From an uncultured Methanobrevibacter sp. (lineage in GTDB: Archaea > Methanobacteriota > Methanobacteria > Methanobacteriales > Methanobacteriaceae): a stretch of 64,000 nt of DNA. The stretch spans positions 131,288 through 195,287 of the forward strand of contig NZ_CAKVFS010000005.1 in assembly GCF_934746965.1 (NCBI RefSeq). Reading direction: 5' to 3'. Below the pieces are notes generated by a model. It was not told the DNA's origin. It worked only from the letters and a program-made list of their open reading frames with translations, and ran no database searches. Positions 53,825-62,284 of the stretch are shown piece by piece. A program made the translations under genes and the position numbers. How positions within the stretch are numbered: the stretch's first letter is position 1; the number at the start of each line of letters is the position of its first letter.

Positions 53825-54728
53825 CTATTTTTTCATTGATTTGTTCGTATTATTAGTTAATATATTTATTATTTCAGTTAGATTTTTTCCTTCTTTTTCT
53901 AGTGTTTTTATTTCGTTTATTGTTTTTATTTTTGCTTCGTATATTCCTTCATCTCTTCCTTCTTGGCGGAGTTCTTCGCAGTATTCGTGTATTATATCTT
54001 GCCAGTTTTTTTCATGCATTTTAATCACTTCTTTTATTTCTTCTAATTTTTCAGGGTTTTTTATAAATATTGCTGAGGTTAATAATAATCCCCAATATAA
54101 TAATTCTCTTTCTTTTTTTGTTGGATTAATTAAGTTTTGAGTTAAATAACATATTTCCTCAACAATTAGTTCTGAATTTTTTGTAGTGTTTAAGAATGGT
54201 ATGAAAATTAAATCTAATGTTTCTAAAAAAGTTAGTTTTTTATTATTTTTAATTTTATTCTTAACATTTTTTTAATCTTTTGTCTCCATTATATTCTTTT
54301 AAAAATATTATTCTTATTGGTGTAAATTTATTTACTTTTCCTATCCATGCTTCTCTGGGAGATTTTTCAGGATTTCCTGTTGATACAATTATTGTGTTTA
54401 CTGGTTTTCCTGTTTCTTCATGTTTTTCTATAGCATATCTTCCAGCATGAATTAGATTTCCAGGGTTTAAGTTGCCACTATAATGTTCATAGTGGGTAAT
54501 AGAGCAATCTTCCATTTCATATGTAAAATCCATCAATAAATTTTTAAAATTAGGAGTTATTATTTCAGTAGGTATCTCTTTTTTAATTTTTTTACAGGGT
54601 AATTTTACTTGCACTTTATTGTCTTCTTTTTCGAGGGAATCTAAATAATAAAGAAATTCTTGTCCATGGTGTTTTGCCAAGTATTTCATAAGTTTATCCT
54701 CACTATTGTGTATCTTTCGTTGAATCAT
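53825..54728 (-). pseudogene. Frameshifted nuclease-like gene (Rpn/PD-(D/E)XK type)
   Basis: Two open frames on the minus strand, 54261-54728 (155 codons, MIQRKIHNSEDKLMKYLAKH) and a second one that ends at 53825 (…EELRQEGRDEGIYEAKIKTI), would join into one protein of about 300 residues if one A were removed from a run of seven A at 54267-54273. The restored junction reads RLKNVKNKIKNNKKLTFLET and continues without a stop for about 150 codons. The first half has an LLMDFTYEMEDCSITHYEHY stretch like a PD-(D/E)XK core and the C-terminal Glu-rich, EGRDEG part resembles Rpn-type transposase-nucleases. The family is a moderate guess. It could be a true pseudogene, a slippery phase-variable site, or a sequencing slip. 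Confidence 0.7.
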
Positions 54729-54944
54729 TTAATCACCTTATTAATTTAGTATTTCTATAAAGCGCTTTAATAAATACAATAATACTTTGTTATAGCTAAT
54801 ATATAATCTATTAAGTTATAAATAAGGATAATTATTTATTTTTAGATTAATTTAACAATTTTAATGCAGTATTATTTACTTTTTATTTTTAAATATTATA
54901 AAAAACATATTATTTTCTAATTGAACCAATAGGGTGTGTAAAAT

Positions 54945-56279
54945 TTGTTTGAATCTTTGAAAAAGAAATTTTCACGTACTAGTGATAAATTAGAAGAAGA
55001 GCTTATTGAAGAAGCACAGGAAGAAAACAATCTTGAAGAAGAATCTGGTAAAAAATTTTCCTTCTTTTCATTTGGTAAAAAGGATAATAAAGAAAAAGAG
55101 CCAGAAAATAGTGATGTAGCTGAAATTCCTCAGGAAGTAGAAAGTTTATCCGAAGAAAAAGTTTTAGAAGAATCTGATGAAGAAGTTATGGAAGAGTCTG
55201 AAGCAGAATCTCTTGATGACTCTGAAGAAGAAAAATCTAAGAAATCTCACTTTTGGAGTAGGAATAAAAATAAAGAAACTTCTGAAAATGATGATGAAAA
55301 TGAATCTAAATCTCATTTCTGGAGTAGGAATAAAGATAATTCTGATGAAGAGGAAGAAACACCCGATGATGAAGAAGAACCAAGTGGTATGTTTTCATTT
55401 ATTACTGCTAAAACTATTTCAGAAAAACACCTTGAAGATATTTTATGGGAACTTGAAATGGGTCTTTTAGAAGGGGATGTTGCTATGGAAGTAGCTAGTG
55501 AAGTAGTGGATTCTGTTAAAGATGATTTAGTTGGTCGTAAAATTAAAAGAAGTAATGATATTACAGAATACACTTACAATGCTTTAAAAAATGCAGTGTC
55601 TGAAATTATTAATATCCCAGGCAAATCCATGACTGAAATGATTGAAGCTAAAAAAGCACAAGGTGAACCTCTTGTTGTAATGTTTGTAGGTATTAATGGT
55701 ACTGGTAAAACAACAACAATTGGTAAATTAGCTAATTACTATCTTAAAAAAGGTTATACTCCAGTAATAGCTGCAGCAGATACTTTTAGAGCTGGTGCTA
55801 TTGAACAGGTCAAATATCATGCAGATAATGTTGGGGTTAAACTTATTAAACATCAAAAAGGGTCTGATCCAGCAGCAGTTGCATTTGATGCTGTTGAACA
55901 TGCTAAAGCTCAAGGTAAAGAGTTAGTTTTAATTGATACTGCTGGAAGAATGCAGACTAACACTAATCTTATGGATGAAATGAAGAAAATTAAAAGAGTT
56001 GCAAAACCTGATTTGGTTGTTTTTGTAGGGGATGCTTTAACAGGTAATGATGCAACTCAACAAGCATCTAAATTTAATGAAGCTATTGATATTGATGGAG
56101 TTATTTTAACTAAAGCAGATGCAGACAGTAAAGGTGGAGCTTCATTATCTATTGGTTATGTAATTAAAAAACCTATTTTATTTTTAGGAATGGGTCAGGA
56201 ATATGATGATATTAGAGAATATGATGCAGATTGGATGTTAAACCAGCTATTTTCTGAAAACGAAGAAGAAACAGATTAA
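54945..56279 (+). CDS. ftsY: Signal recognition particle receptor FtsY
   Basis: 444 residues starting at TTG 54945 (GGGTGTG upstream). The first 150 residues are an acidic, low-complexity membrane-targeting A domain that contains the twice repeated block KSHFWSRNK (about residues 100 and 122). The NG GTPase follows: N helix domain, then GINGTGKTTTIGKLA near residue 250, AADTFRAGAIEQ, LIDTAGRMQTN and TKADADSKGG. It receives SRP-bound ribosomes at the membrane. It continues the ribosomal cluster, separated from pfdA by the frameshifted gene. Confidence 0.96.
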   Translation: MFESLKKKFSRTSDKLEEELIEEAQEENNLEEESGKKFSFFSFGKKDNKEKEPENSDVAEIPQEVESLSEEKVLEESDEEVMEESEAESLDDSEEEKSKKSHFWSRNKNKETSENDDENESKSHFWSRNKDNSDEEEETPDDEEEPSGMFSFITAKTISEKHLEDILWELEMGLLEGDVAMEVASEVVDSVKDDLVGRKIKRSNDITEYTYNALKNAVSEIINIPGKSMTEMIEAKKAQGEPLVVMFVGINGTGKTTTIGKLANYYLKKGYTPVIAAADTFRAGAIEQVKYHADNVGVKLIKHQKGSDPAAVAFDAVEHAKAQGKELVLIDTAGRMQTNTNLMDEMKKIKRVAKPDLVVFVGDALTGNDATQQASKFNEAIDIDGVILTKADADSKGGASLSIGYVIKKPILFLGMGQEYDDIREYDADWMLNQLFSENEEETD

Positions 56280-56381
56280 AATCTATAAATCTGGATTCAA
56301 ACAATTTCCATGGCTTTGAGATAGTATTTACTATTTTTCAACGCCATATTTATCTTATTTTGCTAATTAACTAGTGATAAC

Positions 56382-57839
56382 ATGAGTAACAACAATACTG
56401 GTGAGTGGAACTCTTCACTTGCTTTTTTAATGTCAATGATAGGGGCTGCTGTTGGATTAGGTAATATCTGGCGTTTTAGCTATGTGCTATATTCCAATGG
56501 TGGAGGATCTTTTTTTATACCTTATTTTGTAGCTATAGGACTTTTAGGGATTCCATTTTTAATTTTAGAATATGGATTAGGTTTTAAATTTAAAATGTCA
56601 TTTTCAAATTTATTACATAAAATAAAACCTAAATTTGAAATAATTGGATGGATATTATGTCTGTTGGCATTTGGGGTAGTAACCTATTATATGGTTATTT
56701 TAGCTTGGGATGTAGTGTATCTTGGAGCAAGTCTATTTTTAGGATGGGGTAGTGATCCTTCTAGCTTTTTTGTAAATTATGTTGGTGGAGATTCTAATAT
56801 TTCCAGTTGGGGTCATTTAATAATCCCAACAGTAATTGGGTTAATTATTGTATGGGTGATGATTTGGCTAATTTCACATAGGGATTTAAATTCAGGAATA
56901 GGTAAAGTATCAAAAATATTAATTCCAGCATTATTTGTTATAATGGGTTGTATTGTAATCTTTTCTCTAACTTTACCTGGACATAATTTGGGGATTAAAA
57001 CATTATTAACACCAGACTGGTCTTTATTATTTAATGTTAATATTTGGCTAGCAGCATTTTCACAAATAATATTTTCATTATCTCTAGGAATGGCTATTGC
57101 ACTTACATATGCTAGTTATTTACCTAAAAATGCAAAATTAATTAACAATGTATTGATAGTAGTTAGTTCAAACTCTGGATTTGAAATATTCACAGCATTC
57201 GGAGTATTTTCTATTTTAGGTTTTATGTCTGTAACTTCAGGAGTTCCAATTGAAAGTTTAATACAGCAGGGAACAGGATTAGTATTTATAGTATTTCCAA
57301 CAATCTTCAATGTAATGGGTGTTTCAGGCCGTATACTTGGATTATTATTCTTCTTAGCTATTTTATTTGCAGGAATAACTTCTGCTTTAGGATTTTTAGA
57401 ACCGTTACTTAGTTCTGTCTGTGATAAATTTAATGTTTCACGTAAAAAATCAGCAAGTATATTGTGTGGTGTAGGTTTTGTAATTTCAATGTTTTTCACA
57501 TGTGGAATTTCATCATATTTAGTTGAAATAGTTGATGGATTTTTAAACCAGTTTGGAATATTGTTTTTAATTGCATTACAGTGCATTATATTTGGATGGA
57601 TTTTAGGAATTGATGATTTAATAGAAGTTGTTAATAATAATTCTGTATTGCATGTTGGAAAATTATGGAAAACAATTATTAAATATATATTGCCATGTGT
57701 AATTTTCATAGTTTGGACATTTGGAATAATCGAACTATTTAAAAATGGGGGATTCCTGGAATTAACTGTTGATATTTTAATTACTCTCAGTGTTCTTATA
57801 GCTAGTGTTATATTAACAAAAGTCGATGATTATAAATAA
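56382..57839 (+). CDS. Sodium:neurotransmitter symporter (NSS) family transporter
   Basis: 485 residues with about 11-12 membrane helices. It starts with the NSS hallmark WNSSLAFLMSMIGAAVGLGN IWRFSY near residue 8 and has the second unwound-helix pattern of LeuT-like carriers. It should import an amino acid or amine with sodium. The substrate is not readable. A gap of about 100 bases follows ftsY, and ATG 56382 has only a weak ribosome site (GTGAT). Confidence 0.92.
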   Translation: MSNNNTGEWNSSLAFLMSMIGAAVGLGNIWRFSYVLYSNGGGSFFIPYFVAIGLLGIPFLILEYGLGFKFKMSFSNLLHKIKPKFEIIGWILCLLAFGVVTYYMVILAWDVVYLGASLFLGWGSDPSSFFVNYVGGDSNISSWGHLIIPTVIGLIIVWVMIWLISHRDLNSGIGKVSKILIPALFVIMGCIVIFSLTLPGHNLGIKTLLTPDWSLLFNVNIWLAAFSQIIFSLSLGMAIALTYASYLPKNAKLINNVLIVVSSNSGFEIFTAFGVFSILGFMSVTSGVPIESLIQQGTGLVFIVFPTIFNVMGVSGRILGLLFFLAILFAGITSALGFLEPLLSSVCDKFNVSRKKSASILCGVGFVISMFFTCGISSYLVEIVDGFLNQFGILFLIALQCIIFGWILGIDDLIEVVNNNSVLHVGKLWKTIIKYILPCVIFIVWTFGIIELFKNGGFLELTVDILITLSVLIASVILTKVDDYK

Positions 57840-57942
57840 GGGTTACTAGAAATATTAAAATGTAATATGGTTTTTCTTAAATCATATTGTAAAAATATAT
57901 CAACAAAAAATTTATTTTTTGATTCGTTTAAAACCTTCTCAA

Positions 57943-57976
57943 GTGTTTTAAAGGGGTTTAATGCTCCTTAAAACAC
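57943..57976 (-). terminator. Possible terminator hairpin downstream of the DUF4258-like gene
   Basis: GTGTTTTAAAGG and CCTTAAAACAC (57943-57976) nearly pair, with one extra A in the first arm. It lies just past the stop of the minus-strand gene that ends at 57981. Confidence 0.4.
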
Positions 57977-57980
57977 ACTT

Positions 57981-58358
57981 TTAATAAAATTTTTTCCTTT
58001 TAGAATAAGCTTTAAGTCTCTTTTTTTCTAATTTCTTATAGGAATCAGATTTATAAGTATTTTTCTGCCTATTAGTTGTTGCATTAGGCATTACAGTTAC
58101 TAAATTTATCGTGTTGTTATCACAAGCAAAAACAACCTTGATTTCGCAATACTTCTTAGTTTTCGGAGCTGGAAAAATAACTTCATACTGATGATTACCA
58201 TTAGGTTCATACCTTAAAGGTTCCTCATTCAAGATAGTGTCAACTATATACTCTCTTGATATTCCATTATCATCAAGCCTTTGAACAAAATGAGTATTTT
58301 CAAAACACCAATTGATGTTACTAAGGTTTCCAACAATATATTCATCAAAGATATCCAT
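57981..58358 (-). CDS. DUF4258-like small protein, possible toxin-type
   Basis: 125 residues: FENTHFVQRLDDNGISREYI, YEPNGNHQYEVIFPAPKTKK, IKVVFACDNNTINLVTVMP and a very basic tail KKLEKKRLKAYSKRKKFY. The order (HF-x-R-x-x-x-x-IS-x-x-x-I, then a beta sheet with a VV and VTV end) fits the DUF4258 family, which resembles BrnT/RelE-type mRNA-cleaving toxins. No antitoxin-like partner gene is visible next to it. The assignment is by pattern only. Confidence 0.6.
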   Translation of the reverse strand: MDIFDEYIVGNLSNINWCFENTHFVQRLDDNGISREYIVDTILNEEPLRYEPNGNHQYEVIFPAPKTKKYCEIKVVFACDNNTINLVTVMPNATTNRQKNTYKSDSYKKLEKKRLKAYSKRKKFY

Positions 58359-58595
58359 GATTCTTATTTCTTAATTAGTGGTTATTATAAGTTATGATTT
58401 ATTTATTTAATAATCAATTCTTAGTTTGAGCCGATGATTTTTTTATGATTAATTAATAAGTTTTAAATTTTAAATTGTATAATTTAATATTTTATTTTAG
58501 TTAGTTTAATAATATATTATTTTGCTGGTGGTCTATCTAAATATTTTTATTAGTTAGAGATTATACATTATTATAAATATTAAAAGGGATATTAA

Positions 58596-59528
58596 ATGCA
58601 GACAATTAAAGAATTTGACATTGATGCAAAACCATTTTTAAAATGGGCTGGAGGAAAATCTAAATTGATCAATGAGATTGAATTAAGATTTCCAAAATTT
58701 ATTAAAGAATCTGGCAAAATTGAAAAATATTTTGAACCGTTTATAGGTGGAGGAGCTTTATTTTTTTATTTGATGTCTAATTATGATGTTAGTGAATCAT
58801 ATATTTATGATATTAATTCAGAACTTATTGTGGTATATAAAACTATTCAAAATAATCCTCATGAATTGATTGATTTATTAAGTGAGATTAAAGAAAGGTT
58901 TATTCCAAAAGATCATGAAGATAGAAAAGAATTTTATTTGAATATTAGGAAATCATTTAATGAAAAATTATATGATTTTGATTTTGAAAATTATTCTCAG
59001 GAATTTATTGAAAGAGCAGCTCAAATTATATTCATGAACAAAACGTGTTTCAATGGTTTATTTAGAGTTAATAAAAAAGGTGAATTTAATGTTCCTTTTG
59101 GAAAATACAAAAATCCTAGCATATTTGATGCTGAAAATATAATTGCAGCATCTGTTGCTTTAAAAAATACTAAAATTATCAATGCTTCTTTTTTGGAATC
59201 TGAACAATTTATTGATGAAAATTCATTAGTGTATTTAGATCCTCCTTATAGGCCATTGTCTAAATCGTCTAATTTTACAAGTTATTCTAAATTTGATTTT
59301 ACTGATGATGACCAAATTGAGTTGGCGAAGTATTATAAGCGAATTTCTAGCTCTGGAGCAAAGGTTATTTTAAGCAATTCTGATCCTAAGAATACTGATG
59401 AAACTGATAATTTTTTCGATGATTTGTATGGTGATTTTGTTATAGATAGAGTTAAAGCTCCTCGTATGATTAATTGTAATGGGAATAAGCGAAAACCTGT
59501 GAATGAAATTATTGTTAGAAATTATTAA
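58596..59528 (+). CDS. DNA adenine N6-methyltransferase (Dam/DpnM type)
   Basis: 310 residues of the D12-class (Dam/DpnM) methylases. AdoMet motif FLKWAGGKSKLINEI near residue 15, EPFIGGGALFFYL near 48, and the catalytic DPPY in YLDPPYRPLSKSS near 215. These enzymes methylate adenine in GATC. It is followed by a DpnII-type endonuclease 40 bases later, forming a restriction-modification pair. Ribosome site GGGAT upstream of ATG 58596. The GATC specificity is inferred from the partner and the subclass. Confidence 0.92.
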   Translation: MQTIKEFDIDAKPFLKWAGGKSKLINEIELRFPKFIKESGKIEKYFEPFIGGGALFFYLMSNYDVSESYIYDINSELIVVYKTIQNNPHELIDLLSEIKERFIPKDHEDRKEFYLNIRKSFNEKLYDFDFENYSQEFIERAAQIIFMNKTCFNGLFRVNKKGEFNVPFGKYKNPSIFDAENIIAASVALKNTKIINASFLESEQFIDENSLVYLDPPYRPLSKSSNFTSYSKFDFTDDDQIELAKYYKRISSSGAKVILSNSDPKNTDETDNFFDDLYGDFVIDRVKAPRMINCNGNKRKPVNEIIVRNY

Positions 59529-59537
59529 TTACACATC

Positions 59538-59547
59538 TTTATATATT
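59538..59547 (+). promoter_or_regulatory. TATA box of the restriction gene, leaderless start likely
   Basis: CTTTATATATTTTG (about 59536-59549) lies about 26 bases ahead of ATG 59568, so transcription would begin at or just before the start codon. No ribosome site precedes that ATG. Confidence 0.4.
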
Positions 59548-59567
59548 TTGTTAGTATATTATTGATT

Positions 59568-60419
59568 ATGGTTAATTATTCTAAATTAGGTTATAGTTCC
59601 AGAGCGGATTATGAATCAGCTTTTTATGAGACATTGTTGGAAACAAATAGAACTCATGACTTTTATGTCGATTGGGGAAAAATATTTGGTAAATTAGAAG
59701 ATACTACTCGTGAAATTAATATTTTAAATACTTTGGTTGATTCTTCAGATGTTGAAAATGATTTTAGAAAAATTATTTTGGAACATCCGAAGGTAATTTC
59801 AGTATTGCCTTCTATATTGGCCATTCGTGAAAAAAATATTGCTGTATTGGATGAATATGAAATGAAATGTTTGAAAGTTAGTTGTTCAAAAAGATCTCCT
59901 TCAGACATTGGTGATATAGTTGATTTTTCTGAAAAAACGGGTTTATTAAATCTTTTTAATAATATACGTGATTTAAAATCATATTTGATGGGTGTTGAAG
60001 TAGGTTTGGATACTAATGCAAGAAAAAATAGAAGTGGCCATATTTTTGAGAAGATTGTTGGGGATTTATTGAAGAAAAAAATAAAAGATTTTCCAGATTT
60101 AACGATATCTGCTGAAGAAACTTTAAATTTTGAAAGAACTAAACGTTTGGATTTCGTAATTCATAAAAATGATGTTCCTAAATTTTTATTTGAGTGTAAT
60201 TTTTATGCTAGTAGTGGAAGTAAACCTATCGAAGTTGCAAATGCGTATATTGATTTAAATAAACAGATTAAAGAACAAGACATGGTGTTTGTATGGATTA
60301 CTGATGGTTTTGGATGGAAAAAAATGTATAATGCATTTCATGAAGCTTCTACAAATATTGATTTTGTTTTAAATTTTAACATGTTAAATGACACTATTTA
60401 TAATTTATTGGATGATTAA
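59568..60419 (+). CDS. DpnII-type restriction endonuclease
   Basis: 283 residues from ATG 59568 (MVNYSKLGYSSRADYESAFY); the TTG at 59562 is also in frame. The DpnII/MboI family is recognised by the N-terminus, KAVISVLPSILAIREK-like block and, near residue 195, the PD-(D/E)XK core RLDFVIHKNDVPKFLFECNFY with Asp, Glu and a following Asn. It should cut DNA at unmethylated GATC. It pairs with the upstream methylase. It seems to have its own promoter. Confidence 0.88.
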   Translation: MVNYSKLGYSSRADYESAFYETLLETNRTHDFYVDWGKIFGKLEDTTREINILNTLVDSSDVENDFRKIILEHPKVISVLPSILAIREKNIAVLDEYEMKCLKVSCSKRSPSDIGDIVDFSEKTGLLNLFNNIRDLKSYLMGVEVGLDTNARKNRSGHIFEKIVGDLLKKKIKDFPDLTISAEETLNFERTKRLDFVIHKNDVPKFLFECNFYASSGSKPIEVANAYIDLNKQIKEQDMVFVWITDGFGWKKMYNAFHEASTNIDFVLNFNMLNDTIYNLLDD

Positions 60420-61440
60420 TGTAATTTAATCATGTAAATATATTTTTTTCTTTTTTGACTTTGTTGAAATATTTTTCTTTTACAAGTGAAGTTGCATGCT
60501 GTCTTGTTGTTTAATTCATGTAATTGAGGTTGATAATCTTTGAAAGAATTCATGACGTCTTGTGTAATGTGAGATCTCTTTTTAATCGTAAATGTTTTTG
60601 TATTTTGTCAAATAATTTTAATAAGTCAATTATTTGCATATATGTGCTTTGTGTGTAGAATTTTATTGCTAAAATTGAGAGTAGTGCTACTTGTGTGAAA
60701 TCATGTTTTGAAAAAATCTCTTGAATATTTATTTAACATGATTTTTGAATATTTAAATACTCATTTTAACAGTATTATTAGGGTTTTATCTCTTTAATTT
60801 TTTTAAGTGCCAGTTTTTAAAAACAGAAATTCAAATGATTTAATTGCTTTGAAAACAAGTTACTAACTGGGAAATAAGTATTTTTTAGGTTTCATGTTAA
60901 TAATTTATTTTTCATGATACTATATATGAATATATGACGATTATTTTTTTAATTAAGGTATATTTTTAACTGTAAATAATGTAATGAAGTTTTTAAATAA
61001 TTTTAATGAAATTAAAATGAAAATAAAAAAATAAAATCATTTTAAAAATTTTTTTGCAAAAATCAAAAAGGAATTCAACAAAGTTCATTTTTTAGTGTGT
61101 TTAACTATGTATGCTTTAAGATATTATAAAAAATAAAACTTTATTTATTTTCTTCCAATTTCTTTATATGGTGAACAAAAATATCAAAATTAACTTTAAT
61201 TTAATGAATATTCTATTGTGAATTTTAAAATTAATGGGGTATTTTTTGGATTTAATAACTTTAATCATAAACTTATAAGAAAAATGTTATTTTTAAAAAA
61301 ATTTGTAATTACAAATATACTTATTTTAACATGTAAATTAAGAATAATCTATTTTTGTATAATTATTTTATTAGTTTATACTCATAACCAAATAATTTAT
61401 ATATTAGAAATTATAATAACCATATGTAATAAAAAATGAG
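60420..61440. other. One-kilobase AT-rich gap with a decayed transposase
   Basis: No intact gene. A transposase remnant lies on the minus strand at 60516-60740. From 60741 to 61215 there is only AT-rich DNA. A short hydrophobic ORF at 61218-61439 is probably spurious. A TATA-like TTTATATATT at 61396-61405 is the likely promoter of the following MBL genes. Confidence 0.6.
60516..60740 (-). pseudogene. Decayed transposase fragment (IS4/IS5-like N-terminus)
   Basis: Between 60553 and 60732 one minus-strand frame stays open for 60 codons and reads HDFTQVALLSILAIKFYTQS followed by TYMQIIDLLKLFDKIQKHLR, then LKRDLTLHKTS before a stop. A neighbouring frame continues RHEFFQRLSTSIT. A start MLNKYSRDFFKT is seen in a third frame. 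The order (hydrophobic helix, YxxLxxLL, then LRLKR, TLHK, FFxRL) is that of the N-terminal helical part of IS4/IS5-family transposases. It is broken by at least two frameshifts and lacks the DDE domain. Family assignment is by pattern only. Confidence 0.5.
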
Positions 61441-62274
61441 GTGATCATTGTATTAAAATTAACATTTTTTGATGTGAATTTAGGAAGTTCTACATTAATA
61501 GAAACTAGTAATATGAATATGTTATTTGATTTAGGAATTGATGAAAAAACAGGTGTGAATCCACTATTCTCATTCAAGGGAGATTTAAACTATTTAATAA
61601 TTTCACACCCACACAAAGACCATATAAGTGGACTTTCAAGAATTGATTGTAAAACACCAGAAGTTTTTGGTCGAAATAACTCCATCCCATTAGATTTAAT
61701 TCAAAAACAAATTAAAACTGCACAAACATATGATGATAAAATATTATATGAAAAATATTTAGAACTTAATAAAAATTATAACTATCCAGTGCAAGCTAAA
61801 AATGATCCATGCAATCCTGATGTAAATGGTGGGCTATTTTTTAAACATTATTTGCCATTACGAAGTGATATAACAGATTTGAACTATTATAGTATCTCTA
61901 CATTCATTGAATATGAAGGAGCAAAAATATTATTAATGGGAGATAATACTAAAACAAATATTGAAGAACTGTTAGACAATCATGATTTTCTAGAAAATAC
62001 TCAAAGCATTGATTTATTACTAGCACCACACCATGGGCGATTTTCCTGTTATAAACAAGAATTAATGGATCATCTAAAACCAAAGATTACAATAATATCT
62101 GATAAAAGTAATCAGGATGAGGTTACTGCATCCAACAAATATAGTTCAAATTCTTGTGGAGTTTGGGTATTAAAAAATGGAAATCATGTTAAACGTAGAT
62201 GTTTAACTACACGTAATGATGGAAATATTTGTGCATTAATAAACAATGGCAGATTAGAGTTATCCTGCGAATAA
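61441..62274 (+). CDS. Metallo-beta-lactamase-fold hydrolase, HxHxDH type
   Basis: About 277 residues. The fold begins at KLTFFDVNLGSSTLIETSNM; the metal motif is SHPHKDHISGLS near residue 53 (complete HxHxDH), followed by LLMGDNTKTN and the terminal LLAPHHGR. Closest in plan to the hydrolase domain of the competence protein ComEC, but as a free soluble protein. The start is unclear: GAGGTGAT at 61438-61445 contains the only in-frame GTG (61441); no ATG or TTG follows in frame before the fold begins. It is the first of three co-directional genes. Substrate unknown. Confidence 0.8.
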   Translation: MIIVLKLTFFDVNLGSSTLIETSNMNMLFDLGIDEKTGVNPLFSFKGDLNYLIISHPHKDHISGLSRIDCKTPEVFGRNNSIPLDLIQKQIKTAQTYDDKILYEKYLELNKNYNYPVQAKNDPCNPDVNGGLFFKHYLPLRSDITDLNYYSISTFIEYEGAKILLMGDNTKTNIEELLDNHDFLENTQSIDLLLAPHHGRFSCYKQELMDHLKPKITIISDKSNQDEVTASNKYSSNSCGVWVLKNGNHVKRRCLTTRNDGNICALINNGRLELSCE

Positions 62275-62284
62275 TGGTGATATA

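Noticed and set aside
53841..54140. 99-codon plus-strand hydrophobic frame
   Set aside because: Antisense to the Glu/Lys-rich part of the frameshifted nuclease gene; its hydrophobic look is a mirror effect.
57116..57709. 197-codon open frame on the minus strand
   Set aside because: Antisense to the NSS transporter; Asn/Lys/Ile-rich composition and no ribosome site.
60813..60824. GTTTTTAAAAAC palindrome
   Set aside because: Twelve bases of A/T with two G/C ends in very AT-rich DNA; expected by chance and not tied to any gene.
61218..61439. 73-codon hydrophobic open frame
   Set aside because: Ile/Leu/Asn/Lys-rich as expected from AT-rich noncoding DNA, no ribosome site, ends at the ribosome site of the next gene.
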